Shown here in pieces: positions 1 through 9,250 of a stretch of 15,307 nt of DNA. The notes beneath the pieces are model-generated. The model was not told where the DNA came from, did no database searches, and saw nothing but the letters and a program-made list of their open reading frames with translations. The translations under genes and the position numbers were made by a program. The first letter of the stretch is position 1. The number at the start of each line of letters is the position of its first letter. This DNA is from Cyclostephanos tholiformis (Eukaryota; Bacillariophyta; Thalassiosirophyceae; Thalassiosirales; Thalassiosiraceae): contig JALLPB010000493.1 in assembly GCA_036939975.1 (NCBI GenBank), forward strand, positions 1 to 15,307, given 5' to 3'.

Positions 1-235
1 GCCGACCCACAGCCGGGTCATCGATCTGTTCGACATTCAGTCGAGCCAAGAAAGCAACGACCAAGCCCACCCCCCTCCTCCTCCTCAGCGCCACAACAAG
101 AAGAGAAAGTCGGCGCGCTACGTCAATGCCAATGCTGTTCAACGCCGCAGCATCAGCAACGAGGACGAGGAGAACGACTCCGAAAATGAGATGGACTTCG
201 ACGATGAAGTCGATAACGAGTACGATGCCCTCTAG
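1..235 (+). CDS. C-terminal fragment of an unrecognised acidic protein (5' end outside window)
   Basis: An open frame enters from the left edge (first full codon at base 2) and ends at TAG 233-235, giving 77 residues. It has a short hydrophobic start (RVIDLFDIQ), then a proline run (HPPPPPQR), a basic patch that could be a nuclear localisation signal (NKKRKSAR), and a strongly acidic tail rich in E, D and N that ends NEYDAL. Low-complexity charged tails like this are common in nuclear proteins and in some transposon-encoded proteins, and I cannot assign a family. The frame is supported by its codon periodicity and by the lack of stops over the whole 235 bases. The repeat-rich spacer directly after the stop leaves open that this is the end of a mobile-element gene, but no transposase motif is visible in the fragment. 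Confidence 0.5.
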   Translation, partial: PTHSRVIDLFDIQSSQESNDQAHPPPPPQRHNKKRKSARYVNANAVQRRSISNEDEENDSENEMDFDDEVDNEYDAL

Positions 236-408
236 AATTAGTTTCGTTACATAGTTTATTCTTAGTAACATATTTTTTACTAGCTGTAACATCTGTGTAA
301 CGTAGTTACATGTAACATCTGTGTAACAGAGCTACATGTAACATCTGTGTAACAGGTTTCCCTCAACCTCGTTGTCGTATCTACTACTAATATCTAATAT
401 GTGGTAAA
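236..408. promoter_or_regulatory. Spacer between the left-edge gene and the SET-P4H gene; probable 3'UTR plus promoter
   Basis: This 173-bp AT-rich spacer separates two genes read in the same direction. It must hold the terminator of the first and the promoter of the second. About nine copies of GTAAC or its complement GTTAC lie between 246 and 353, including the 26-bp tandem repeat listed separately. I see no clear TATA box. The base context of the first ATG (409), GTAAAATG, is favourable for eukaryotic initiation. Confidence 0.35.
285..355. repeat. 26-bp tandem repeat, about 2.7 copies
   Basis: The units are 285-310, 311-336 and 337-355 (partial). The first 17 bases of each unit (TGTAACATCTGTGTAAC) are identical and the last nine vary slightly. 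Unit 1 begins TGTAAC and ends GTTACA, so it is bounded by an inverted hexamer. More GTTAC/GTAAC copies lie just upstream at 246-250 and 265-269. It could be a promoter minisatellite with a repeated factor-binding site, or subterminal repeats of a mobile element. Neither can be decided here. Confidence 0.8.
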
Positions 409-3310
409 ATGATGAAGCCGGGCAGCAAGTTAGTAACGAAAGGCCTGTGCATCCCCCTTGACTCCATCGGCCATGACTGCACCGATCCCGGCGGTAGTAA
501 GAGTAATTGTTTTCTCTTGCCCTCTTGGACAGGCCGCGGGATTTTCAATGGCGGCTTGAACTTGGATGAACAACGACATGGAAGGGATATCGGCGGGGGG
601 GGGGGGAGGGCAACAAGAAAACGGAGACGGCGGGACGACGACGGCGGTGGCCCCCGAGCCCGAACGATATTGGAACAGTTGATTTACGATGAAATACGAC
701 AATGCGACGTTTGCGCTCGTGCCGTACTTTGGACTCCATCTCAGGAGCGACGTCATTTTCAAGTCCAAGATGACGGTCAATCCCCCGAAGATCATGCGTC
801 GCCGCAGCTTACATCCATCGCCGAGCGCCTTCCTGGATTCATAGAACGACACATTCATTGCCTAACTCCCATGCCCTGTAGCTTTTGTACGACAGAGAAG
901 GCGGGCGCGGAACGATGGTGTGGCTCCCTGTATTGTTGCGCGGATTGTCAGATTCGAGGGGAGGAGGGGGCGAGAAGAAACGCGGGTCGTGGCGAGTTAC
1001 CGACGAATGCCAACGAGACATCCGTGGCATCATCGAATGTATCGCCTCCGAAGCTACTCCCGCCCAAGCTATTCTTTTGTCAAAGTCGATTCCTCGGGGG
1101 TGGAAAAGTCGACCCCGACCTCGCCACCGAGATCATCGTCTCGATATCTGCAATCGAAGGACGATTCAAAAGCATCTTTGGGTACGGCGACGAGGATGTA
1201 AATACGGCCACTCAAATCATCGGCGCCGAGGAATGTGCCTTGCTGATAACGACGATCATAGCGTGCACTAATCCCGATTGGATACGTGAACTGTTCGTAT
1301 TCTCATCAAAAGGAGATGAATGCATCGCGCCTCCAGGGTACATCAACTCAGGAGAGGAGAGTTTGGTCGAAGATTTATGGGCCATGTCAAGATCGCATAG
1401 CAGCGTATCTGATATGCTCCCGAGATGCAATTGCGTTCTTGGCACAGCATTCCCATCCTATGCAGAATTTCTACGGTTTTATCTTGATACCAAACGTCAT
1501 TGCGTCCTACGTGTAAACCTTACGACCCATCCAATGTTGTCGTATGTAACAAAAACGATACTAACCCCCAGATTGTCGGAGGATGAACGAGGTTTAGCAC
1601 TGGAGTTGCTCATGTCTACATGCTCAATTTCGGATTTTGACCGTGTGACAAAATACAACAACGGATCGGCTGTTCACAATGAAGATGTCGAACAATCATC
1701 AATTCTTCGGTGGAGAAAAGCCGCCTATTTAGCACACCGGTTTTCTTCGCAATCAGATTCGGACGACTCTCAATTGAAGCAAATACGATCACACTTGCAA
1801 AAATCGTACTTTGCATACTCCCCATGTGCGTTCCGTCGAAAATTACATTCATGCGTTCCAACGTTGGCGCTTTCCGTCGGAGACCTTTCACGGAAAGGGG
1901 AGGACGACAGCCGACAAGCCCCCCTCGAAAGCTTGAACTGGCTGGCTTTGCACGACATACCTTGTACGGACACTAATTTTGATCACATTTTTACGATCTC
2001 GAAACTGGGATCGCTAGAGGGAGATTTAAAGACTCGTCAGGCCGAGTTAAAACGACTAATGGGACAGGAATTCGTCTGCTCATGTACACGCTGTCAAGTT
2101 GAAGCGAGAAAGAATGATTTGGGCAGGAACGTTGAACTTCATTTTAACGAGGTTCAACTGAGGAACATAGCCGATTTAGCAATGCAACATGGTCGGTTCG
2201 AAGATGCGTCAGCACTGTATGACACCATTTTGCGAACTCATCCTCGGATTGGTGACGTCCTTCACGCGAGAGCAGCATCGTATTTAGGCCGAGCATCCGC
2301 GAGTTCTTTCGCAAAACATGGACATTGTCAAGGATATTTTGTCAAGGCTCAGCGTCTGTGGGAACAAGCTGGATCGATTAAAGAGTGTTTAATTCATCCA
2401 GGAATTGCAACCCAGGTGAAAAAGCAATCTGTGTATAGGACGCTTCAGTATTGCAAGGCTTCGCTCTCCGATGAAACGTCAATTAAAAACAACATTGCAT
2501 TCACTACTTATTTGGATGGAAGGTGCTTTATCACCAACAACGAACCTGTCATTTCTTTGGAGGAATGCAATAATATTATCAGCAAAGCAGAAACTCATGC
2601 TGATGGATGGACAACGTCACGACATTATGCAGTTCCAACGACTGATATTCCTCTCCACGAACTGACTGAAATTCACTCGTGGTTCCATCAGCTCTGGAAT
2701 GAAAAGTTACGCCCGCTGTGAGTATGTCAAGGAGATCTAAACTACTACTTCCACCTCTCACTTTCATTTTCTTATTTTCGTCACGTGCTTCTACTCCTCG
2801 CAATTGCGTAGACTACGGCTCCAGTTTCAGCTCACTGGTAACGAGTCTTTCACAACCTCTAATGAATTCCAACGAGATATATTCATTCATGACTGTTTCA
2901 TTGTACGGTACGATGCTAAACGACAAAAGTATCTGCCACCTCACCTTGACGAATCAACAATAAGTTTCATTATCCCTCTGAACAGTGACTTCAAAGGAGG
3001 TGGAACTTTCGTTCATTCTCTTGGAAGGACCGTGGCCCCCACGACCGGAGGGATGATGAGTTTTTGCGGTGGAGACTTGATTCATAGTGGCGACCCGGTC
3101 GTTTCCGGTGTCCGATATATTTTAGCCGCATTTTGCTTCGTGGATTTGGTCGACAGCGGCACCGCTAAATGTGTAGATGACCAAATCATTCCATCCTGCG
3201 AAACTGATCCGACATTTCAATCACAAAAACAGACCAAGTTGAAAGAAATATTATCTTGCGACGTCAAGGCTGCTGTAAACCAGGCGTTCTTTTTTGGCTT
3301 TGATCTGTGA
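409..3310 (+). CDS. SMYD-like MYND/SET/TPR protein fused to a prolyl 4-hydroxylase (2OG-Fe(II) oxygenase) domain
   Basis: The CDS is 409-2717 joined to 2812-3310, predicted at 935 residues. Residues ~41-46 (GRGIFN) look like the first SET strand. Cysteines C99, C102, C157, C160, C176, C177 and C180 suggest a MYND-like zinc region. LHSCVPT (479-485) sits where SET proteins have NHSCxPN. ISK (530-532) is followed by a post-SET motif FVCSCTRC (555-562), as in SMYD proteins. Helical TPR-like repeats cover ~583-685. From ~708 the sequence is a prolyl 4-hydroxylase domain: ISLEEC, GWTTSRH, VPTTDI, then after the intron HDCFIVRYD, LPPHLDEST, GGGTFVHS and GDLIHSGDPVVSGVRYIL. This gives the iron ligands H814, D816 and H861, and R871 for 2-oxoglutarate. 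The oxygenase looks intact, while the SET core lacks usual catalytic residues. No signal peptide is visible, so a nuclear or cytosolic site is inferred. A G12 tract at 595-606 in the N-terminal part deserves read-level checking. A start at the second ATG (412) is equally possible. Confidence 0.8.
2718..2811 (+). other. Intron inside the prolyl 4-hydroxylase domain (94 bp, phase 2)
   Basis: Without splicing the frame stops at TGA 2719-2721, in the middle of the oxygenase domain. The stop overlaps a consensus donor GTGAGT at 2718. Removing 2718-2811 (acceptor GCGTAG, after a pyrimidine-rich stretch) joins CT to A to make a leucine codon. It restores the downstream frame carrying the HxD and distal His motifs, so the family alignment runs uninterrupted across the junction. 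Confidence 0.85.
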
Positions 3311-3826
3311 TTTCTCACTGTCAGAATGTGATTGTTCAATTCTTTTAATTTGCTGAATGAATAGTTGGCCGCAAATGTGATAAAACATCAATAATATTCA
3401 ACTATTATCAGCATTCGATCGTAAAGCTAACTCTTCTTGCTGCTCAAAGTGTCTCTGTGACCATATGTTTCTACTGTGTTTCACGGTAATAATGGCGATG
3501 TTCTAGTACTGTACTCAATAACTCCAAGCTATCAACAAAATAGGTCTCAACTCAACAAAGCACCCTTGGCTTGACGGTGATGTGGTGATGGCATCCTTAT
3601 GCCGTTACATACTGTACTGAGGTGCAAATATCTGGAAGATCACATCAGAATAGGGGATCTGCTGAACATCAAAAATGTTGCAGATATAAAATCGGATCTA
3701 ATTTTGTATCATTTTTTGTTAAGTGATTATTCTGTAAGGAATCAAGAATTTGTAAGAGATATTCTGTTTCAGCCGACAAAGCTGCAGCAGTTGTTACAGC
3801 TTTTGTCACAGGTTCATGAAGGTAGG
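3311..3826. other. Intergenic region between converging SET-P4H and kinesin genes
   Basis: These 516 bp of AT-rich sequence hold the 3' ends of two genes pointing at each other. AATAA-type motifs near 3391 could serve polyadenylation of the SET-P4H gene. The only coding candidate is the 78-codon ORF described separately. I see no tRNA, snRNA or transposon ends. Confidence 0.5.
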
Positions 3827-3835
3827 TCAAGTTAA
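3599..3835 (+). CDS. Doubtful 78-codon ORF overlapping the kinesin stop
   Basis: The ORF runs ATG 3599 to TAA 3833-3835 and overlaps the last bases of the opposite-strand kinesin CDS (stop 3829-3827). The peptide is not low-complexity. It has an amphipathic, helix-like character (KYLEDHIRIGDLLN, then QPTKLQQLLQLLSQVHEG), unlike most shadow frames, and it lies mostly outside other genes. I recognise no family and see no upstream exon that would extend it. It could be a small gene, the remnant of a larger one, or chance. Confidence 0.2.
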   Translation: MPLHTVLRCKYLEDHIRIGDLLNIKNVADIKSDLILYHFLLSDYSVRNQEFVRDILFQPTKLQQLLQLLSQVHEGRSS

Positions 3836-6800
3836 AAAATCTTGAAACTGTGTAAAATTCTCCTTTTCGGTAGGCGTCTCAGCAAGATTGCCAAAAGGAA
3901 GCAGTAATAAGCTCTCTTCTTTGGACGCTTGGACACGTGGAGTATATTTCTCGGAATTCTCGGGCTGTGAAGCATTGTGTGTGGACAAAGATAAGGCCGC
4001 GCGACACTCACGTTCAGATAAGAGATGTTGCTTCTGAATTTGCAAAGATTTCGGCGGTCTTGAATGTTGACCAGCGAACGTTGATCTTGCTGGACGTGTG
4101 CTTGTTTGACTTACTTGTCTATTGTTTACAGCAGATGCTGAACTAGAGCGCTTTTGAATATGTGTGCTTGGCGTTCCTGCACGGTTCCAAGCACTGCCTG
4201 GGCCTGAGGAAGGCCTTGTGTTGGAGCCACCTTGTTCAGTTTTGAGCGCAGTACGATTATTTGATATGGAATTCGTAGTCCTCAGATGCATCAAACTTGT
4301 TTTTTCATTCAACCACGCATCAATCCTATGTGAATTTTGAAGCATGCTCTGGACGACTTCACTCAACATGTCGTCATCTTTTACTGGTCCCTCATTGAAT
4401 TCCCACTCATTGAGCAGTTGGCGTAGGGTTTCAAGCTTAGCAACAAACATGCCCTGCATTTGCTTACGGTAGCGCTCTTCTTGAAGCAATGATGAACTGT
4501 TGACTTTTTTGTTCAGAAGACGTTGCTTGTCACCGGCCTTTTCTTCAAAGTCAACAAGTTTGGCACTGATGAGTTTTAGTTCACTATTCAGTGACATAAT
4601 TCTGTTCTTCGCCTGTTGTGTGAGTTTCAACTTCTCAACTTCCTGATGAATTCGACTGAGCTTGAAAATCTTCACTGCAAGCATTCTCTGAACTCTCATC
4701 GCATCCTTTGAAGACTTCAGTACCCACTCTTCGACGTCTACGTGACACTCTTCAAGTAAATTATCAAAAGGGCTTGATGTGCTCATTTCAATTTTAGTTA
4801 GTTCCCGGTCCAATTCTTCCCAGAATATGCCACGATCACTTTTGGTAAGATTAAGCCCTTCCCAAAGCACAGTCAAGGTCTCTATCTCACTTTGGGCCAC
4901 AGAATCAGCTGCAATTAACAGCATCTGCATTTCGTCTATGCACGCCTTGACATGTTCCTTGGAGAGAGGCGGCAGATGGAAAAGGGCATCATGTAAGCAT
5001 TGAGCTAAACTGCCCACATCCATGCCGCATCCTTCAGCTGTTGCTACCAATGCAGCATGGCTTTCATTTATGACTTTTGACAAAGTATTAGAAAGCAAAC
5101 GTCTCCCTTGCGAAACGCCTCGTATAATATCGTGTATCAAATTTAGTTGATTCGTAAACAGAGCATCGACTAAGATAGAACCCTTCTTTGACAGAGCATG
5201 AAATACTGCCCTAGCAACACTTTCGTCCCAACAGCTTGAAATGTCACGTTTTCGTTTCTTCAAACCATGGAGGACAATAGATGATACTTCATCGCTTCCA
5301 ACATGCATTTGTTTGGTTATCTCGTTGATTTTGTCACATATCTCAGTGTTGGCAAGAAGCCGTTCTGATTTGAGTAGTCTCAAATTCTTGATGTCTTGCT
5401 CGCACCTATCTAAGAATGATGTGGAGAGGCTACCAGGCTCAGCGCTTTCCGGCGCCGAATCAAGATTAGAAATAGCACATCCATCATGACTTATTGGGTT
5501 AGGCTCCTCATCAATGGCTTTCAATCCCTTCACCATATTACCTACATCCCTGAGCAATTTTGCCCTGACTTCCCTGGATTTCTCCATGCTGAATCGTTGT
5601 TGTAAAGCGAAAGTAGAGAGCCTCTTTTTCTTCGGTATGCGCTGTTGACTTTGTAACAGCGTTTGTAGATTACTGCTCAATTCGCTCCCGATTGATAAAT
5701 CTTTTGCTAATTTTTCAGCATCTCTCTTAAGACGATCGCGGCGTTCGGTCGCAAGGAGGTAAATTGGTTGAGTTTTGCTAAGCTGTCGATCCAGAAAATC
5801 GAGCTGACATTTGAGATTTTTCCCAGATGTGTCGCTCAAATTTGAAGGTTGTTCAAGTCCTAGCGCAACATGTATTTCTTGGAGTTGATGCTCATCATGA
5901 TTGATCTTCTGGATCATTTCATCTCGCATTGTTTTGACTTCACTTATCATTTTTGTTATGTTGTCTTCAACGCAGTTTTCTAATTTTTGACGGACAACCT
6001 CCCGGTCTTCTAACGTCATGCCAATCATGGCTAGAATATCCTGCAGCTGCATCAGCATCTGTTCAGTTCTTTCAGTTGATTCCGTTATTTTTCTTTCGGA
6101 ATTAAGTAGGGCGAGTCTTTCCATTGCTTGTGCATTCTCTACTAAGGACAACGACAGTGCTTTGCGTGCTTCTTCCAGCTCTGTCAATAATTTCATCTTA
6201 TCCGCGACGCACGATTCTAACTTCACATTTATCGTTTGGACCTCTCTTTGCAAGTTCTGGGCCTTATCAACAGGATCACCTTCAGAGGTCACACTCTTAC
6301 GATGTCGATCCAAGCTCTTTGTCAGGGAGACGATTTTCTTGGCTTGTAGCATAGCCTCGTTTTCCATGTTTTGTATAGAAGAAGATTTCCTGTCCAGGCG
6401 ATCTGCAAGAGAACGACGTTGAAGCTCTGCTGCAAAGAATGACTCCATAAAATTCCAGAGTAGAGATCTAACAACAGGGCCCTCGAGTTCGGCTATTAAC
6501 TTCAACGCAGGGACATTTTCGTCCATCGAATCTTCGAACAGGTGGTCCTCAAGGTGAGGGAAGTTTGATTTTAGCTGTTCCATTTCATTGTCAAGTAATT
6601 CGATTTGCAATTGCAACTCTTGAAGAGTGTCTTCACGCTCAAGAATTCGAGCCACAATGCCGTCTGCGCCGTTTGAGTCCATAGATTGATGCTCTCGCTT
6701 CAATTCCTGAATGTGCTTCAACTCCTTGGCCATGGAAGCCATGAGCTTACCATGCTCAACAACTTTGGACTCATAAACTTCTTTTGTCTGAGAGAATGTC

Positions 6801-8423
6801 ACCTTATCCAAAATTGACTTTTCGAGCATGAATTGGATCGATTTAACCTCATCATCAAGGGGTGCGAATTGATCCATTCCCTCCAGGCGTTTACGATTGG
6901 ACTTATGGTGCCGATTAAAGTCGTTCCTCCTCTTGGTAAGAAGTCTCGTTAAATGAACCTCTGTCTGCTTGAGCTTTTCGGAGAGCTTATCACATTGAGA
7001 TTTACTTCTTTCCAAGTTAGACTTATACTTCTGACACTCAATTTCCATTTTTGATATTTTCTTGTCGGCATTTTTTTCCCTACGCTTCAGTGCGTGGATC
7101 TCAGACGTTTTTTGCTGGGTGAACTCCCTGTGCCTCGCTAAATCCTCTCTTTGTTTTTTGATAAGATTAACTTTTGCTTGCTTTAGTTCTTGGATTTGAC
7201 GCTCAAGGACTTTGCATTTCTGCGCCTCCTGCTCCGCCTGACGGTACATTTGCTGAGTCTTTCGTGTTTCCGACCGCGCCGAAGCAAGTCCCTCCTCAAC
7301 ACTTTGCAGCTTCGCTTTTATAGCTTTGGAGCACCCTCTGGTCGGGTCGACTCGCGCTCTTTCGAGCAACTCCGCGAGAACCTGCTTCTCGGACTCCAGA
7401 CTTTGAACCTCGCTCATCAAACGCTCGTACTTCTCCTTCATGCTATGATAAACCTTAAGATGCTCACGCAGCTGGAGCAGACGACCCTCATGCACTTCGA
7501 TCTCACCTTCCATATCGTCCAAACGGTCCTGATCGTCCCTCTGCCTCTCCTGAAACTTTTGGTCCTGTTGCTGTAGCTCGAGCAACTCTTCGATGATTTG
7601 CATATCTTCCTCTGGATTAAAGTCCAAGATTAAGGCATTGCCATCGTCGTCGTGTTTCGTAGGACTGGCAACCGAGCCAAGGGCAGATGCTTTGGTCGTG
7701 ACTTCAATGGTTCTTCCACCAGAGGGTAACGCGGACGAATGGTCCGGGAGGGTCACGGTCAGATTGGAGGGTGATCCACCGGACAGCTCGCCCAGCTTCT
7801 CATCAATTCGATTCATATAAGCAACCACTTCTTCTCGCTGTAATAGATCTTCGCTCACGACGCCGAACTCACGCAGATCAGCCGCACTCTCGCCCTCGGG
7901 GTCAGCCCCCGTCGAATTACCGCACGAAGGAACCTCGAACCTACGCCTGACCAATTCGCATTTCAGCAAGCGATTGAGAATTCTAAGCCGTCGCAATTCG
8001 ACGGCGACGGCATCGACGTTGCGAGTGGGAGCATTCTTGATATTCCTCGCGCGGTTGGCATATCGCAATGTGGACAGCGTCTCGCTGGCGTTCGTGTCCG
8101 AGGGGGAGACGCAGGCCATGAACAGCGTTTGGCTATTACCGCCCAAGGCATCCTGGAGGAGGCGGGTGAGCTTCGACTGTCGGTAGGGCACGTGCACCCT
8201 CTCGCCCCGTGCGATCCTACCCTCGTCGGCAAGTGCGTTGATCACGTTCCCGAGGGCGAGCAATCCCTCGTTGATGCGTATGCCCTCCCTCGCCCTCTCT
8301 CCCTCGGCGCCGGTCTTCTTCATCCTCTCGCTGCCCGCCAAATCGACGAAGGTGAACCGAGAAGTGGTCGTTGTTATGTCCGCGTCGTCGCACTCAACAC
8401 CATCGTCGCCGCCGCCACCGCCA

Positions 8424-8455
<32 letters not shown>

Positions 8456-9250
8456 ACCACCACCGCCACCACCACCTCGACTAGTCTGCCGCAGGTTGAT
8501 CGTGAACACAGCATGTGACCGACTCGACGTGAGGTTCATTAGCGTCGCGGCGGTCGTCCTATTCATCGTGCCCGCATCGAGGACGTCCATCGCCTCGACG
8601 TGACTCGATACCTGCACTTCGCGTAGTCCCCTAACGACTACGTCGCCGTTGGAATCCTCGCGTACGGGGAGCGCGGAACGGTCCTCGTCGAGGAGGTCGT
8701 GTATGTCCTCGCCGTACACCTCCAGGAAGGACGCCGTGACCTTGAAATCGATCAGCGATTCGGCGGAGGACGGCGATGACGATCGAGGACGCAGCGTCGC
8801 TGCCTCCTCCTCCGATGACCCCTTCCGACGCACGAGCGTCGCGAAGATGTCCGACATGAATCTCGGTATCAGTCCGGCGCTTTCTCCCAATTCCTCCGCG
8901 GTGGCGGCGTTGGCGGAGCCTCCCCCGTGTGCCTCGCTCCCGCACGTGTACGTCTTGCCGCTGCCCGTTTGGCCGTATGCGATGACCGTGGCATTGTACC
9001 CCCCGAGGAACGCATCCAGGAGGGGCGGCGATATGTCGTCGTACAGGTCCGATTGCGACACCGTACCATCGAAGACGGAATCGTAGGTGAATTGGCGCTT
9101 GGACAGCGCGACGGTACGTTCGAGGGGGTTGCATTCGACGACGCACTTTCCGCCCTCGCTCGTCTCCTTGGACGTCAGTGGGCGTACTCTCACGCCGACG
9201 CGGACTTGGCACGTCGCCGGGATGGTCAGGGGTGTGTGTGCCGTCGCCAT
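3827..9250 (-). CDS. Kinesin-4 family motor with a C-terminal MAP65/Ase1/PRC1-like region
   Basis: This is an intronless 1807-residue gene. The motor domain spans ~14-390: VGVRVRPL, P-loop GQTGSGKT (93-100), switch I NLTSSRSH (239-246), switch II FVDLAGSER (301-309), then HVPYRQSKLTRLLQDALGG and the neck YANRARNIKN. The last two, with IPRFMSDIF after the P-loop, point to kinesin-4 (KIF4/chromokinesin-like). A long coiled coil follows (~520-1290). From ~1300 to ~1630 the sequence looks like the microtubule-crosslinking MAP65/Ase1/PRC1 family: LLKSERL, LTVLWEGLNL (~1469-1478), DRGIFWEEL, and SLLQEERYRKQ..KLE..L..WEFNEG (~1587-1621), close to the spectrin-type core signature of PRC1. The last ~170 residues are a Ser/Thr/Arg-rich disordered tail with TP sites and a KEN box (1796-1798). 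The inferred role is spindle midzone organisation, with motor and crosslinker in one chain. Odd points are 23 consecutive glycines (259-281) in motor loop 10 and a GC-rich 5' third against an AT-richer remainder. Kinesin identity is certain, and the PRC1-like part is my reading of motifs. Confidence 0.93.
8408..8476 (-). repeat. (GGN) microsatellite encoding 23 glycines within the kinesin motor
   Basis: On the coding strand this is 23 uninterrupted GGT/GGC codons. They mix in short sub-patterns (alternating GGC-GGT, then GGT-rich), as expected from replication slippage plus substitution. They fall in loop 10 between strand beta-6 (AVFTINL) and beta-7 (RFTFVDLAG), a surface loop, so the motor core should tolerate them. 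On the + strand it reads as CCACCG repeats. Confidence 0.9.

Noticed and set aside
285..355. CRISPR-like array
   Set aside because: Units are directly adjacent 26-bp tandem copies without unique spacers, next to eukaryotic intron-containing genes.
885..1271. 128-codon and 93-codon + strand ORFs within the SET-P4H gene
   Set aside because: Arg/Gly-rich shadow frames of the MYND/SET coding region with no recognisable motif.
2718..2963. Separate + strand ORF starting inside the intron of the SET-P4H gene
   Set aside because: It runs through the intron and a different frame of exon 2; the spliced frame reproduces the prolyl 4-hydroxylase motifs.
8129..8603. Two + strand ORFs with poly-Ala/Thr and poly-Pro stretches
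   Set aside because: They are opposite-strand readings of the GGN repeat in the kinesin motor, and the kinesin frame carries unmistakable motor motifs on the other strand.
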